From the NCBI RefSeq assembly GCF_000023465.1, contig NC_014041.1, forward strand, positions 1,923,501-1,987,500: DNA of 64,000 bases, given 5' to 3'. Numbering within the stretch: the stretch's first letter is position 1; each line of letters opens with the position of its first letter. The notes beneath the pieces are model-generated. The model was not told the origin of the DNA, ran no database searches, and was given only the letters and a program-made list of their open reading frames with translations. Shown here piece after piece: positions 52,235 through 63,064 of the stretch. The stretch comes from Zunongwangia profunda SM-A87 (GTDB lineage: Bacteria; Bacteroidota; Bacteroidia; Flavobacteriales; Flavobacteriaceae). Position numbers and translations under genes: made by a program.

Positions 52235-54142
52235 ATGAGTAATTACCACATTAAAAATCTGGAAGAATATTTTCAGGTTTATAGAAAATCCGTGCGCGAA
52301 CCAGAAAATTTTTGGGCAGAAATTGCCGAAGAGCATTTTACCTGGAGAAAAAAATGGGACAATGTATTAAGCTGGGATTTTACCAAACCAGAAGTAAAAT
52401 GGTTTGAAAATGCTAAACTGAATATCACTGAAAACTGTATAGATCGTCATCTTTTAACTCGAGGAGAGAAAACCGCCATTATTTGGGAGCCTAACGATAG
52501 TAGTGAAGAAGCTCAACATATCACTTATAACGAGCTGCATAAAAAAGTAAATAAGCTCGCAAACGTTTTAAAAAGCAAGGGTATTCAAAAAGGAGATAGG
52601 GTTTGTATCTATTTACCAATGGTGCCAGAACTTGCTTATTCCGTTCTCGCTTGTGCCAGGATAGGGGCTATACATTCTGTTGTATTTGCAGGATTCTCCA
52701 GCAAGGCATTGGCTACAAGAACTCTGGATGCCGATTGTAAAATGATGATTACTTCAGACGGTTCTTATCGTGGTGCAAAAACACTTAATCTTAAGAATAT
52801 TGTAGACGAAGCTTTAGAAGATTGTCCAGATGTATCCTCGGTTTTGGTGGTAAAAAGAACTGGTGAAGAAATTAATATGAAAGACGGGCGCGACGAATGG
52901 TTGTCCCCTTTAATGGATAAGGCTTCAGAACAATGCGCTCCTGAAATTGTGGATGCTGAAGATCCTTTATTTATTTTATATACCTCTGGTTCTACCGGCA
53001 AACCAAAAGGAATGTTACATACTACCGCAGGATATATGGTGTATACCGCGTTTACCTTCAAAAATATTTTTAATTATACCGAAGGTGATGTGTATTGGTG
53101 TACAGCTGATATTGGATGGATCACGGGGCATTCCTATATAGTTTATGGTCCACTGGCCAACGGAGCTACTACAGTAATGTTTGAAGGAGTACCGTCTTAT
53201 CCTGATTATGGGCGTTTTTGGGAAATTGTAGAAAAACACAAAATCACACAATTCTATACCGCACCAACTGCGATTAGAGCTTTGGCAAAACGTAATATTG
53301 AATTTGTAGAAAATCATGATCTTTCTTCTTTAAAAGTTCTGGGGTCTGTAGGGGAACCTATAAATGAGGAGGCATGGCATTGGTTTAATGATAATATAGG
53401 TAAAAACCAGAGTCCTATAGTGGATACCTGGTGGCAAACTGAAACAGGAGGAATTATGATTTCACCAATGCCCTATGTAACTCCCACAAAACCTACTTAC
53501 GCGACTTTACCCATGCCTGGAATTCAACCTAGCTTAATGGACGATGATGGCAAGGAAATAAAGGGAAATCAGGTAAGTGGTCGCTTATCTGTAAAATTTC
53601 CCTGGCCATCGATTGCCAGAACTGTTTGGGGAGATCACGAGCGCTATAAGGATACTTATTTTTCGACTTTTGAAGGAAAGTACTTTACCGGTGATGGAGC
53701 CATGAGGGATGAAGTGGGATATTACAGAATAACCGGTAGAACGGATGATGTTATTATTGTTTCCGGACATAATCTAGGTACTGCCCCTATAGAGGATGCG
53801 ATTAACGAACATCCGGCAGTTGCCGAAAGTGCAGTGGTTGGTTTTCCTCATGATGTGAAAGGAAATGCACTGTATGCATTTGTAATCCTTAAGGAGTCTG
53901 GTGAGAGCCGTAAACGTGATAACTTAAGAAAAGAGATCAATCAACAAATTGCTGATAAAGTTGGACCAATTGCCAAGCCAGATAAAATACAGTTTGTAGA
54001 AGGCTTACCTAAAACCCGAAGTGGAAAAATTATGCGAAGAATTTTACGTAAAATAGCTTCCGATGATACTTCAGATTTAGGAGATACTTCAACCTTATTA
54101 AATCCTGAGGTGGTCGAAGCGATTATTGCAGAAGCTTTATAA
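52235..54142 (+). CDS. acs: Acetyl-CoA synthetase
   Basis: 635 residues from the ATG at 52235; a TTG at 52226 is also open. YTSGSTGKPKGM is the AMP-binding motif, with WWQTETGG, YFTGDGA and RTDDVI, and TRSGKIMRR near the end with the lysine acetylated in regulated Acs proteins. It activates acetate to acetyl-CoA with ATP. Monocistronic, followed by a hairpin. Confidence 0.93.
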   Translation: MSNYHIKNLEEYFQVYRKSVREPENFWAEIAEEHFTWRKKWDNVLSWDFTKPEVKWFENAKLNITENCIDRHLLTRGEKTAIIWEPNDSSEEAQHITYNELHKKVNKLANVLKSKGIQKGDRVCIYLPMVPELAYSVLACARIGAIHSVVFAGFSSKALATRTLDADCKMMITSDGSYRGAKTLNLKNIVDEALEDCPDVSSVLVVKRTGEEINMKDGRDEWLSPLMDKASEQCAPEIVDAEDPLFILYTSGSTGKPKGMLHTTAGYMVYTAFTFKNIFNYTEGDVYWCTADIGWITGHSYIVYGPLANGATTVMFEGVPSYPDYGRFWEIVEKHKITQFYTAPTAIRALAKRNIEFVENHDLSSLKVLGSVGEPINEEAWHWFNDNIGKNQSPIVDTWWQTETGGIMISPMPYVTPTKPTYATLPMPGIQPSLMDDDGKEIKGNQVSGRLSVKFPWPSIARTVWGDHERYKDTYFSTFEGKYFTGDGAMRDEVGYYRITGRTDDVIIVSGHNLGTAPIEDAINEHPAVAESAVVGFPHDVKGNALYAFVILKESGESRKRDNLRKEINQQIADKVGPIAKPDKIQFVEGLPKTRSGKIMRRILRKIASDDTSDLGDTSTLLNPEVVEAIIAEAL

Positions 54143-54166
54143 ATTTCAGAATTTATAAAAATACTA

Positions 54167-54196
54167 TAAAGTCCGGGTAATTTATCCCGGACTTTA
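54167..54196. terminator. Hairpin after acs
   Basis: A perfect 11 bp stem (54167-54177 with 54186-54196) around an 8-base loop. There is no long T-run, but the position between converging genes suggests a terminator for both. Confidence 0.6.
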
Positions 54197-54250
54197 CTAG
54201 ATAATCGACATAAAATGCTTCGATCCTGGCACTATAGCTAATGGATTCGG
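54195..54250. repeat. Dispersed intergenic repeat, copy B
   Basis: About 56 bases beginning TACTAGATAATCGAC, matching copy A (49988-50044) at roughly three of four positions. Confidence 0.45.
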
Positions 54251-54310
54251 AATTTTTCCAAAAAAGAATAAATTTTTAATAAATACCGCGTGGGTTTGAC
54301 TTGAAGTGAT

Positions 54311-54967
54311 TTACTTTTTGAATAGTTCTTTTAGTTTTTTACGTTTCAGTCGTCCCAGGATTTTTAGAAATGCAATAGCGGTAATAAACGCATCACCAAT
54401 GGCGGTATGTCTATCTTTAAGATCAATATTATACGCCAGGGCCACTTCATCTAAACTATACGTTTTGTGTTGATCGATAAAATTTGATATAATCCTGGTT
54501 TTTCGATATAATATTCCGGTATCTAAAACCCTGTTCTTTAACTTCGGAAGATGATTTCTTTTAAGTGCAGCATTGATCATATTAATATCGAACCCGGCAT
54601 GATGAGCCACTAACACAGAGTCTTTAATATACTTTAGAAATAACTGAATCGCTTTTTCTTCAGAAATTGTTTCAAAGCGTTCATGTTTTATCAGACCGTG
54701 TATTTCGACAGTATCGGGATTAAATTTTTCCTGTTTCAGGTAAATTTCAAAACTATCGGCAACCAGTAATTTATTGTTTTTTATTTTTACACAACCAATA
54801 CTTAGAATTCGATCTTTTTCCTGATCAAAACCCGTGGTTTCAGTATCTAAGACCACAAATGTTGTCTCTGCAATAAGTTGCTCTTTTTGGTTGCTATTAA
54901 ATCCAGCTGAATATTTTTGCCAGAATTCGGGTAGGTGAGATTCGTCTTTTTTAAACCAGTCAAACAT
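54311..54967 (-). CDS. DnaQ-like 3'-5' exonuclease
   Basis: 218 residues. The DEDDh motifs are FVVLDTETTGFD (Exo I), VLVAHHAGFDINM (Exo II) and RHTAIGDAFIT (Exo III with H and D). It is a proofreading-type exonuclease, separate from the polymerase gene. Its ATG overlaps the stop of the CBS/DUF294 gene by one base, so the two are translationally coupled, as in many Bacteroidota. Confidence 0.9.
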   Translation of the reverse strand: MFDWFKKDESHLPEFWQKYSAGFNSNQKEQLIAETTFVVLDTETTGFDQEKDRILSIGCVKIKNNKLLVADSFEIYLKQEKFNPDTVEIHGLIKHERFETISEEKAIQLFLKYIKDSVLVAHHAGFDINMINAALKRNHLPKLKNRVLDTGILYRKTRIISNFIDQHKTYSLDEVALAYNIDLKDRHTAIGDAFITAIAFLKILGRLKRKKLKELFKK

Positions 54968-56889
54968 TACAATACAGTTGCGGTTTCAAACCTCATTTTT
55001 AATAAATCCTGAACCGCTTTTATATATTTAAAAGCACGTTTTAATTTCATCTTATCTTCTTTATTTAATTTTGAAAGATCGATAAAACGTCCACTATCTC
55101 TATTTTGAAGTCCTTGTTTTGTCCTAAACTTCAGCAAGGCTTTCGAGGCATAAGAGCAGCCTTCAAAAAGTTCTTTGTTTTTTGGTTCTAATTGCGCCAA
55201 ACGATCAAAACGCTCTGCAGTATTGCTGATATTTTTTATTTTATAAGATAAGATCAGCAGTCGGGCACTTTCGGTTAAAGGCTGTAAACCACGCTTTTTT
55301 ATATCAAAAAAGTCTTTTTTCTCGCCATCCTGTTCCACTAAAAACTGTCTAAAAAATCCTAGAGGAGAAGGATTTCTTAAAGCGTTAGAACCCATAACGC
55401 TTAAAAATTTTGGATAATCGTCAATTAAGCCAAGAATATAATCCGATAGATTATTGGATAACAACGAATCGCCAAAGGTGATATCATAATCAAAGAAAAT
55501 ATTAGAAAGTAATATTTCGTCTGGCCCCGGTTCTTTTATCCACTTGGCTACCTGTTCTTTCCACTCGCTTAAACTTAAACACCATCTTGGGTTTTTCGCC
55601 ATCATATCTGCAGGGCAATATTCATAACCCACAATCATTAATCTTTTATTTACTTTGGTGGCGAGTTGTAGAAAGTAATCTCTGGTGGCCTCTAGCTTGC
55701 CTTCCGGAGGATCTGCAAATATAATCGCGTTATCCTGATCGGTTTGTAAAAGCTGTTCCTTTCGGCCCTGGCTTCCCATACTTAACCATGCGAACTTAAC
55801 AGGAGGTTCTTGTTGTAATTTAATCACGCATCTGGAAATTACTCTTTTAATCGTGGCGTCATTAAGTTCGAATATTAATTTTGAAATATGAGTAAGTGGA
55901 ATATTATTTTGAATATATCCGCCAAGCAAAAGGTTGATCTTATTTCTGATTTTCTTTAACTCTTTGGTACTATGGGAACGTTGAATGGCCTTCATTAAAA
56001 CCGACGGACTATTACCCTGGGAGACCATAATATCATGCTCTGAGAGGATTCCGATAACTCGTGTATTTGGGGTGCCATCTTCTGTAATACAAATATGATT
56101 GATATTGTGTTTCATCATAGTGATTTGCGCCTGTGCAATAGTTACATTTTTAGGATAGCAGATCACTGGATAACTCATAATTTTTTCAACAGGAGTATCT
56201 ATAGAGTATGCACCTGTTGCAATAGAGTTTCGAAAATCCTCATCGGTAAGAATACCCACTGGCACATCATTCTTTGTGACGAGAATAGAGCCTACCTTTC
56301 TTTTGCTCATTAGTTGAGCAGCGCTCTTAATACTGGTTTCTGGAGAGGTAGTTACAATTTTTTTAATGATTGGTGCAGGTTGTAATTCGAACAGTGGACT
56401 ATTGCTTATAGGCTCGATCACCTGGTTGCCAAAAAATAATTTTCCCTTGTCCTCCCTGGCGTAAGGATTACGAGTGTTGGTGGCAAAACTTTGAATAAGG
56501 AAGTTGCCTACTTTTTTATTAGATTCGGTTAAAGGCTTAAATTGTTTAATAGGAATACCATATATAATACTCTCCTCTTCAGCAATGGCATTCATGATAT
56601 AATTTTCTTCTGCAAATAAAGGGCGAAGTCCAAAAATATCTCCTTCATCACAGGTGTCTAATGTTTCGTATCGTTCATTTTGGAATTTCTGTAATTGAAT
56701 CGCTCCTTTATGTACAATATAAAAGAATGCATGTACATTTTCACCTTCATTAAAAAGAATATTGCCTTTGTCTATATATAACACTTCAGATTCCTCAGAA
56801 ATATTTAAAAGTTCATCTGCATTTAAAAAATTAAAAGGAGGGAAGTCTTTTAGGAAATCGGCTATCCTATGGGCGATGGAGTTTTTCAT
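54967..56889 (-). CDS. cNMP-binding, CBS and DUF294 nucleotidyltransferase protein
   Basis: 640 residues in four parts: a cyclic-nucleotide-binding domain (about 15-130), two CBS motifs (about 170-300; KRKVGSILVT and GILSEHDIM), a DUF294 nucleotidyltransferase domain with SMGSQGRKEQLLQTDQDNAI (about 370-390), and a C-terminal helical DUF294_C domain. It resembles GlnD-type enzymes in its catalytic part. The substrate is unknown. It is coupled to the exonuclease. Confidence 0.88.
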   Translation of the reverse strand: MKNSIAHRIADFLKDFPPFNFLNADELLNISEESEVLYIDKGNILFNEGENVHAFFYIVHKGAIQLQKFQNERYETLDTCDEGDIFGLRPLFAEENYIMNAIAEEESIIYGIPIKQFKPLTESNKKVGNFLIQSFATNTRNPYAREDKGKLFFGNQVIEPISNSPLFELQPAPIIKKIVTTSPETSIKSAAQLMSKRKVGSILVTKNDVPVGILTDEDFRNSIATGAYSIDTPVEKIMSYPVICYPKNVTIAQAQITMMKHNINHICITEDGTPNTRVIGILSEHDIMVSQGNSPSVLMKAIQRSHSTKELKKIRNKINLLLGGYIQNNIPLTHISKLIFELNDATIKRVISRCVIKLQQEPPVKFAWLSMGSQGRKEQLLQTDQDNAIIFADPPEGKLEATRDYFLQLATKVNKRLMIVGYEYCPADMMAKNPRWCLSLSEWKEQVAKWIKEPGPDEILLSNIFFDYDITFGDSLLSNNLSDYILGLIDDYPKFLSVMGSNALRNPSPLGFFRQFLVEQDGEKKDFFDIKKRGLQPLTESARLLILSYKIKNISNTAERFDRLAQLEPKNKELFEGCSYASKALLKFRTKQGLQNRDSGRFIDLSKLNKEDKMKLKRAFKYIKAVQDLLKMRFETATVL

Positions 56890-56931
56890 CGTTATTCAAA
56901 ATTTAATAACGAATTTAATTAAAAGTTTGGG

Positions 56932-58008
56932 TTATATCCTTATTTCATAATCCTCAATTAAGTTTAACATTACTTTTTCGGTCTCAGAAAGTTTGGTGTA
57001 ATCTTTTACACTTTCATTTTTTACTTTGTTAAAATAGGGGACAATACTACCATCTGCATAAGCTTCCACAATTTTTGGGTGTACATAATAGCTTCTGCAA
57101 ACAGCGCGGGTATTACCTAATCCACTGGCGGCGGCATCAAAAGAAGTTAAAATTGTTTTTTTATTTTCTTTTTCATCTTCAATATATCCCAGTTCTTTTA
57201 GTGTTTCAAAGAAAATTTTGGAAGCAGCCCATGTTCTAAAGTCTTTTGCTGAAAATAGTTCTCCAGCTATTGCATGTATATAATCATTGATCATTCCACT
57301 ATCAATAGTATGCTTTTCACCATTTTCATCGTAAAATTTAAAGAGTTCCCAGCCTGGGATGTCTTCACATTGATTAATCAGCTTGATCAACTCTTTATTC
57401 TGAACGCTAATAGAATGTTCTTTTCCTTTTTTTCCGACAAATTCAAATTTCACTTCATCATCATAGGTTTTTACATGGCGGGTGCGAAAAGTAGATAATC
57501 CATAAGTTTTGTTTTTCTGCGCATAATAGTCGTTTCCAATTCTGATATGCGTTTCTTCCATAAGTCTAATGATTAGAGCCAGGACTTTTTGTTTACACAT
57601 TCCGGGGAGATCAAGATCAGCATCTACTTTTTTCCTTATTTGAGGTAATTTTTTTCCGAAAGCGGTCATTTTAAAAAATTTAGTTTCATTTTTCATTTTT
57701 GACCATAATGGATGGTAAATGTACTGTTTCCGCCTTTTCTCATCTCTTCCCACGACCTGTAAATGTCCGTTTTCCAAATTAGAAATATTTACCTGTGTCC
57801 ATGCCGGTGGAATGACCAGACTTTTGATACGTTCTATAATTTTAGAATCCTTAATTCTTTTTTCTTCCTTAAAATAAGAGAAGCCGCGCCCTGCTTTTTT
57901 ACGTTTTATGGAAAGATGATGCTCTGAAACATAGGTGAGATTGGCTAATTTTGCCGCTTCTGAAGGATCTTCTAAAATTACATCTATATCTTCCGGGGAT
58001 AATACCAT
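56932..58008 (-). CDS. Type IB DNA topoisomerase
   Basis: 358 residues, the usual bacterial length. The N-terminal part (VIPPAWTQVNISNLENGHLQ, then GRDEKRRKQYIYHPLW) and the catalytic part (THIRIGNDYYAQKNKTYGLST, FVGKKGKEH, KDFRTWAAS) are diagnostic of poxvirus-like topo IB. The late SYYVHPKIVEAY holds the active tyrosine. It relaxes supercoils through a 3'-phosphotyrosyl link. Confidence 0.92.
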   Translation of the reverse strand: MVLSPEDIDVILEDPSEAAKLANLTYVSEHHLSIKRKKAGRGFSYFKEEKRIKDSKIIERIKSLVIPPAWTQVNISNLENGHLQVVGRDEKRRKQYIYHPLWSKMKNETKFFKMTAFGKKLPQIRKKVDADLDLPGMCKQKVLALIIRLMEETHIRIGNDYYAQKNKTYGLSTFRTRHVKTYDDEVKFEFVGKKGKEHSISVQNKELIKLINQCEDIPGWELFKFYDENGEKHTIDSGMINDYIHAIAGELFSAKDFRTWAASKIFFETLKELGYIEDEKENKKTILTSFDAAASGLGNTRAVCRSYYVHPKIVEAYADGSIVPYFNKVKNESVKDYTKLSETEKVMLNLIEDYEIRI

Positions 58009-58088
58009 TCTATTTTTTTTGTAGAAAGGTAAAGGTAATGTGCTAAAACATTTAATAAAGATCTGTGAAACCTTGCTTAAAGAAAATA

Positions 58089-58116
58089 AAAAAGCTCCTA
58101 TTAGAAGGAGCTTTTT
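58089..58116 (-). terminator. Intrinsic terminator of the M42 peptidase gene
   Basis: An 11 bp stem AAAAAGCTCCT (58089-58099) with AGGAGCTTTTT (58106-58116), loop of six. On the minus strand it follows the peptidase stop by 20 bases and ends in a T-run. Confidence 0.8.
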
Positions 58117-58136
58117 GAATAATTGAGAGTGTTTGT

Positions 58137-59225
58137 TTAGCTGAAATAACTAAAAGTTTCACCATCTTTTATTTTTAAAATACTTTCGTAAATTAGTTTT
58201 ATCACGTTTTCAACATCTTCTCTATGTACCATTTCTACGGTCGTATGCATATAGCGAAGAGGAAGACTAATTAATGCTGAAGCTACTCCGCCGTTACTAT
58301 ACGCAAAAGCATCGGTATCTGTGCCGGTAAGTCTTGAAGATGCTGCTCGTTGAAAAGGAATTTTATTTTTTTCAGCTGTATCTATTAATAACTCTCTAAG
58401 ATTGTTTTGTACAGCCGGAGCATAACTTATTACTGGACCATCACCAATTTTAGCCAATCCATTTGATTTTTGATCGATCATTGGTGTAGTGGTATCGTGG
58501 GTAACATCGGTAACAATCGCTACGTTTGGTTTAATGCGTTGCGTAATCATTTCAGCACCACGAAGACCAATTTCTTCCTGAACCGAATTTGTGATATAAA
58601 GACCAAATGGAAGTTTTTTTCCATTTTCTTTTAATAGCTTAGCTACATGAGCAACCATAAAGCCGCCAATTCTATTATCTAAAGCCCTGCAGACAAATTT
58701 ATTTTCGTTCAGGATAAAAAATTCATCAGGATAAGTAATCACACAGCCCACATGTACGCCAAGTTTTTCAACTTCTTCCTTAGAACTACATCCAACATCA
58801 ATACAGATATTCGATAATTTTGGCGATTGTTCTTTCTCTTTATTACGGGTATGAATGGCAGGCCACCCAAAAACCCCTTTTACAATACCTTTTTTGGTAT
58901 GAATGTTTACTCTTTTAGATGCTGCAATTTGATGGTCACTACCACCATTTCGAATGACGTAAATAAATCCTTCGTCACTTATGTAATTTACATACCACGA
59001 AATTTCATCAGCATGTCCTTCAATAACTACTTTAAATTCAGCTTCGGGGTTTATAACTCCAACGGCCGTTCCGTAGGTGTCGGTAATAAATTCGTCAACA
59101 TAAGGTTTTAGATATTCCATCCAAAGTTTTTGACCTTCAGATTCATAGCCTGTTGGAGATGCATTATTCAGGTACTTTTCTAGGAAATCGATCGATTCTT
59201 TATCTAAAATACTTTCTTTACTCAT
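58137..59225 (-). CDS. M42-family metallo-aminopeptidase
   Basis: 362 residues. GHADEISWYV (first metal H and D), CRALDNRIGG (bridging D), SVQEEIGLRGA (catalytic and metal E), VTDVTHDTT, and the late YMHTTVEMVHREDV with the metal H form the M42 (tetrahedral aminopeptidase/glucanase-like) set. It probably trims peptides in the cytoplasm with two metal ions. Monocistronic. Confidence 0.9.
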   Translation of the reverse strand: MSKESILDKESIDFLEKYLNNASPTGYESEGQKLWMEYLKPYVDEFITDTYGTAVGVINPEAEFKVVIEGHADEISWYVNYISDEGFIYVIRNGGSDHQIAASKRVNIHTKKGIVKGVFGWPAIHTRNKEKEQSPKLSNICIDVGCSSKEEVEKLGVHVGCVITYPDEFFILNENKFVCRALDNRIGGFMVAHVAKLLKENGKKLPFGLYITNSVQEEIGLRGAEMITQRIKPNVAIVTDVTHDTTTPMIDQKSNGLAKIGDGPVISYAPAVQNNLRELLIDTAEKNKIPFQRAASSRLTGTDTDAFAYSNGGVASALISLPLRYMHTTVEMVHREDVENVIKLIYESILKIKDGETFSYFS

Positions 59226-59325
59226 ATTATTTTTGATTTGTAGCGAATTTAGTAAGAATTAAATTGAAGACAATTGGATATTGTTTAATTTTGGAATGAT
59301 TTTAGATAATTTTTTGGATGAATTT

Positions 59326-60015
59326 ATGCTGAATAATAATCAATTGAAAACAACTTTATTATTGCTTGTCTGCTTTATTAGTTCTATTGGAGTCTTTGGG
59401 CAGAGCGATACAATATCTCATCCAGAAGAAGATAAACGATATATGATTATTGCCGGAGACTCTATAGTAAGGGAAAGTATTGATTTAGATGAAGTCCTTA
59501 TACTTAAGCGCCTTCATTTTAAAAATAATACAGATAGAAGAAGATATTTGATTTTACGCAGGAAAACAAGGAAGGTTTATCCTTATGCAAAATTAGCGGC
59601 AGAAAGACTTACATCGCTTAATGAAAGGCTAGGGAGTATTAAATCGAAGAGGGGCCGAAAAAAATATACAAAAATCGTCCAAAACTATATTGAAGATCAA
59701 TTTGCCGAAGAATTAAAAAAAATGACGCATACTGAAGGACAGATTTTGGTAAAATTAATTCATCGTCAAACAGGAATTACAGCATTCGAATTAATAAAGG
59801 AGCTTCGTAGCGGTTGGAGAGCCTTTTGGTATAATACCACAGCAAGCCTTTTTGAAATATCACTTAAAGAGGAGTATGATCCAATAAATAATGAAGAGGA
59901 TTATATAATAGAAGACATTTTACAGCGGTCTTTTCAAAATAATGTTTTAGAATCGCAACCATCAGCACTAGATTTCGACTTTCTGGAACTTACCGATAAA
60001 TGGGATGTTTTATAA
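59326..60015 (+). CDS. Exported DUF4294 protein
   Basis: 229 residues from the ATG at 59326, which opens a signal peptide ending VFGQ; an in-frame TTG at 59281 adds 15 residues without benefit. The mature part matches DUF4294: SIDLDEVLILKR, YLILRRKTRKVYPYAKLAAERL, QILVKLIHRQTGITAF and ELRSGWRAFWYNTTA. Function unknown; widespread in Bacteroidota. Confidence 0.85.
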   Translation: MLNNNQLKTTLLLLVCFISSIGVFGQSDTISHPEEDKRYMIIAGDSIVRESIDLDEVLILKRLHFKNNTDRRRYLILRRKTRKVYPYAKLAAERLTSLNERLGSIKSKRGRKKYTKIVQNYIEDQFAEELKKMTHTEGQILVKLIHRQTGITAFELIKELRSGWRAFWYNTTASLFEISLKEEYDPINNEEDYIIEDILQRSFQNNVLESQPSALDFDFLELTDKWDVL

Positions 60016-60134
60016 TATTTGTATTTTTTCTTTGCCCAAAAGTTTTTTTTTCTTAAATTAGCTATTCTCAACTCTAATCAAATCAGGCTTTTATAAAATA
60101 GTTTTTCAGATTGATGAAAAAATCAATTTGAAAG

Positions 60135-60167
60135 TTTGTTTTGTATTAAAAAACGGCTGTATATTTG
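60135..60167 (+). promoter_or_regulatory. rrn promoter P1
   Basis: -33 TTTG (60135-60138), 21 bp, -7 TATATTTG (60160-60167), followed by CAC-CCGCTT. Confidence 0.8.
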
Positions 60168-60255
60168 CACCCGCTTAGCCGCTGAGGTGGTATTTAGTAA
60201 GCGGATGTTCATTGAGAGGTATACTGAAAAAGGTTCTAAAAAAAACTTAAAAAAG

Positions 60256-60288
60256 TTTTGCAGGAAAGAAATAAAAGGTTGTATATTT
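60256..60288 (+). promoter_or_regulatory. rrn promoter P2
   Basis: -33 TTTG (60256-60259), 21 bp, -7 TATATTTG (60281-60288), followed by CAGCCGCTTAA. Confidence 0.8.
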
Positions 60289-60381
60289 GCAGCCGCTTAA
60301 CGCCAGAGTAGATAAGGTGTTATGGCGGATGTTCATTGGGATAGCGTGATATTTTAGACTGAAAAAAAACTTAAAAAAAGT

Positions 60382-60414
60382 TTTGGTGGTTAAAGAAAAA
60401 GGGTTGTATATTTG
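60382..60414 (+). promoter_or_regulatory. rrn promoter P3
   Basis: -33 TTTG (60382-60385), 21 bp, -7 TATATTTG (60407-60414), followed by CAGCCGCTTTAA. Confidence 0.8.
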
Positions 60415-60486
60415 CAGCCGCTTTAACGGCGAGGTTCTTTGGAAGGGTTGAGGGTTTAAAATTAAGAAAAAATAAATTTTAATTTT

Positions 60487-60519
60487 TTCTTGTGAGTTTA
60501 AAAATTAGTTGTACATTTG
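60487..60519 (+). promoter_or_regulatory. rrn promoter P4
   Basis: -7 TACATTTG (60512-60519) followed by CAACCGCTTTT. The -33 position reads TTCT, so this is the weakest of the four by consensus. Confidence 0.65.
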
Positions 60520-60650
60520 CAACCGCTTTTAGAACAAGTAAAAATGCTCTTAATATACTGAGTGACTAGGAGATACCGGATGGGGTGTTGGTAAGGTTCG
60601 ATTCCTTAATTTCTACCGAAAGGGTTTTTAGGAACCCGGACTTTGAATAA

Positions 60651-60667
60651 GTTCATTGACATATTGA
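60651..60667 (+). promoter_or_regulatory. boxA-like element in the 16S leader
   Basis: GTTCATTGACATATTGA, repeated exactly before 23S (62916-62932). It resembles boxA, which recruits NusB-NusE for rRNA antitermination. Confidence 0.6.
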
Positions 60668-60811
60668 ATTGACTAGACGATATCAATCTTAATTTATTAA
60701 GATTGGTATAGCGTAAAGATTAAGAATTAAGACTATAAAGAGTCAAACTTTTGAGCTTTAGACTTCTTGAGAAGGAAAACATTTATTTAGTTGTCACATA
60801 TTAATGAAACA

Positions 60812-62339
<1,528 letters not shown>

Positions 62340-62520
62340 AGAGCATTCTCTTTCAAAAGAGAATCGCAATTAAATAAAGGGAAGTTCAAAAGCAAGCCTT
62401 TAAGGTCTTGATTCTTAATGTCAATTCGATAAACTACAGTATTAAAGTAAAAAGTTGAAAAAGTAGAAAGTAGTATTGCTTTGTGACTTTTAACTGGTAA
62501 ACTTTAAAACTGTTATGGAC

Positions 62521-62594
62521 AGTCTCATAGCTCAGCTGGTTAGAGCGCTACACTGATAATGTAGAGGTCGGCAGTTCGAGTCTGCCTGAGACTA
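62521..62594 (+). tRNA. tRNA-Ile (GAT)
   Basis: 74 bases. The acceptor AGTCTCA pairs with TGAGACT, the anticodon loop is CTGATAA with GAT, and the T-arm is GGCAG-TTCGAGT-CTGCC. It sits in the 16S-23S spacer as usual. Confidence 0.95.
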
Positions 62595-62752
62595 CGACCG
62601 CGCAAAGCGCGAGTTTAAAGTTGAAGGTTTAAAAGTTTAAAGTTAAACTTGAGACACGGAAGTTCATTTGAAATAACAAAAAGGAAATTTTAGAGGTTGA
62701 GTAGCCGTTATAAGTACTGTTAACTGATAACTGTTAACTGATCACTGAAAAT

Positions 62753-62826
62753 GGGGGATTAGCTCAGCTGGCTAGAGCGCCTGCCTTGCACGCAGGAGGT
62801 CATCGGTTCGACTCCGATATTCTCCA
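62753..62826 (+). tRNA. tRNA-Ala (TGC)
   Basis: 74 bases, with the CCA end encoded at 62827-62829. The anticodon loop is CTTGCAC with TGC and the T-arm is ATCGG-TTCGACT-CCGAT. Second spacer tRNA of the operon. Confidence 0.95.
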
Positions 62827-62915
62827 CCAGGCAATGCCTGGAGATTTGAAAGATAATCTTCAGAGTTTGCAGTGGGAAGCATAGATTGTTTATACGTCTA
62901 TCGCGACTCGCGATC

Positions 62916-62932
62916 GTTCATTGACATATTGA
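62916..62932 (+). promoter_or_regulatory. boxA-like element in the 16S-23S spacer
   Basis: Exact second copy of GTTCATTGACATATTGA, about 130 bases before 23S, as expected for a spacer boxA. Confidence 0.6.
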
Positions 62933-63064
62933 GAAATAAAGAATACGAGAAACTAACGCTTATTATGAGATAGGGTTTGTAAGAATTCTATTGTAATAAT
63001 AGCAAAACAAAAAAGTTAACGACCATCGTTAAGGTGGTTGTGCGAGCATATTAGGTAAAAAGCA

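Larger units (their letters stand above)
60016..60811 (+). other. rRNA operon promoter and leader region
   Basis: 796 bases without a protein gene. They hold four tandem promoters, a boxA-like antitermination element, and a tRNA T-arm-like hairpin (60592-60608). Confidence 0.75.

Noticed and set aside
60545..60625. A tRNA gene in the rRNA leader
   Set aside because: Only the T-arm pairs; no acceptor, D or anticodon stem could be found.
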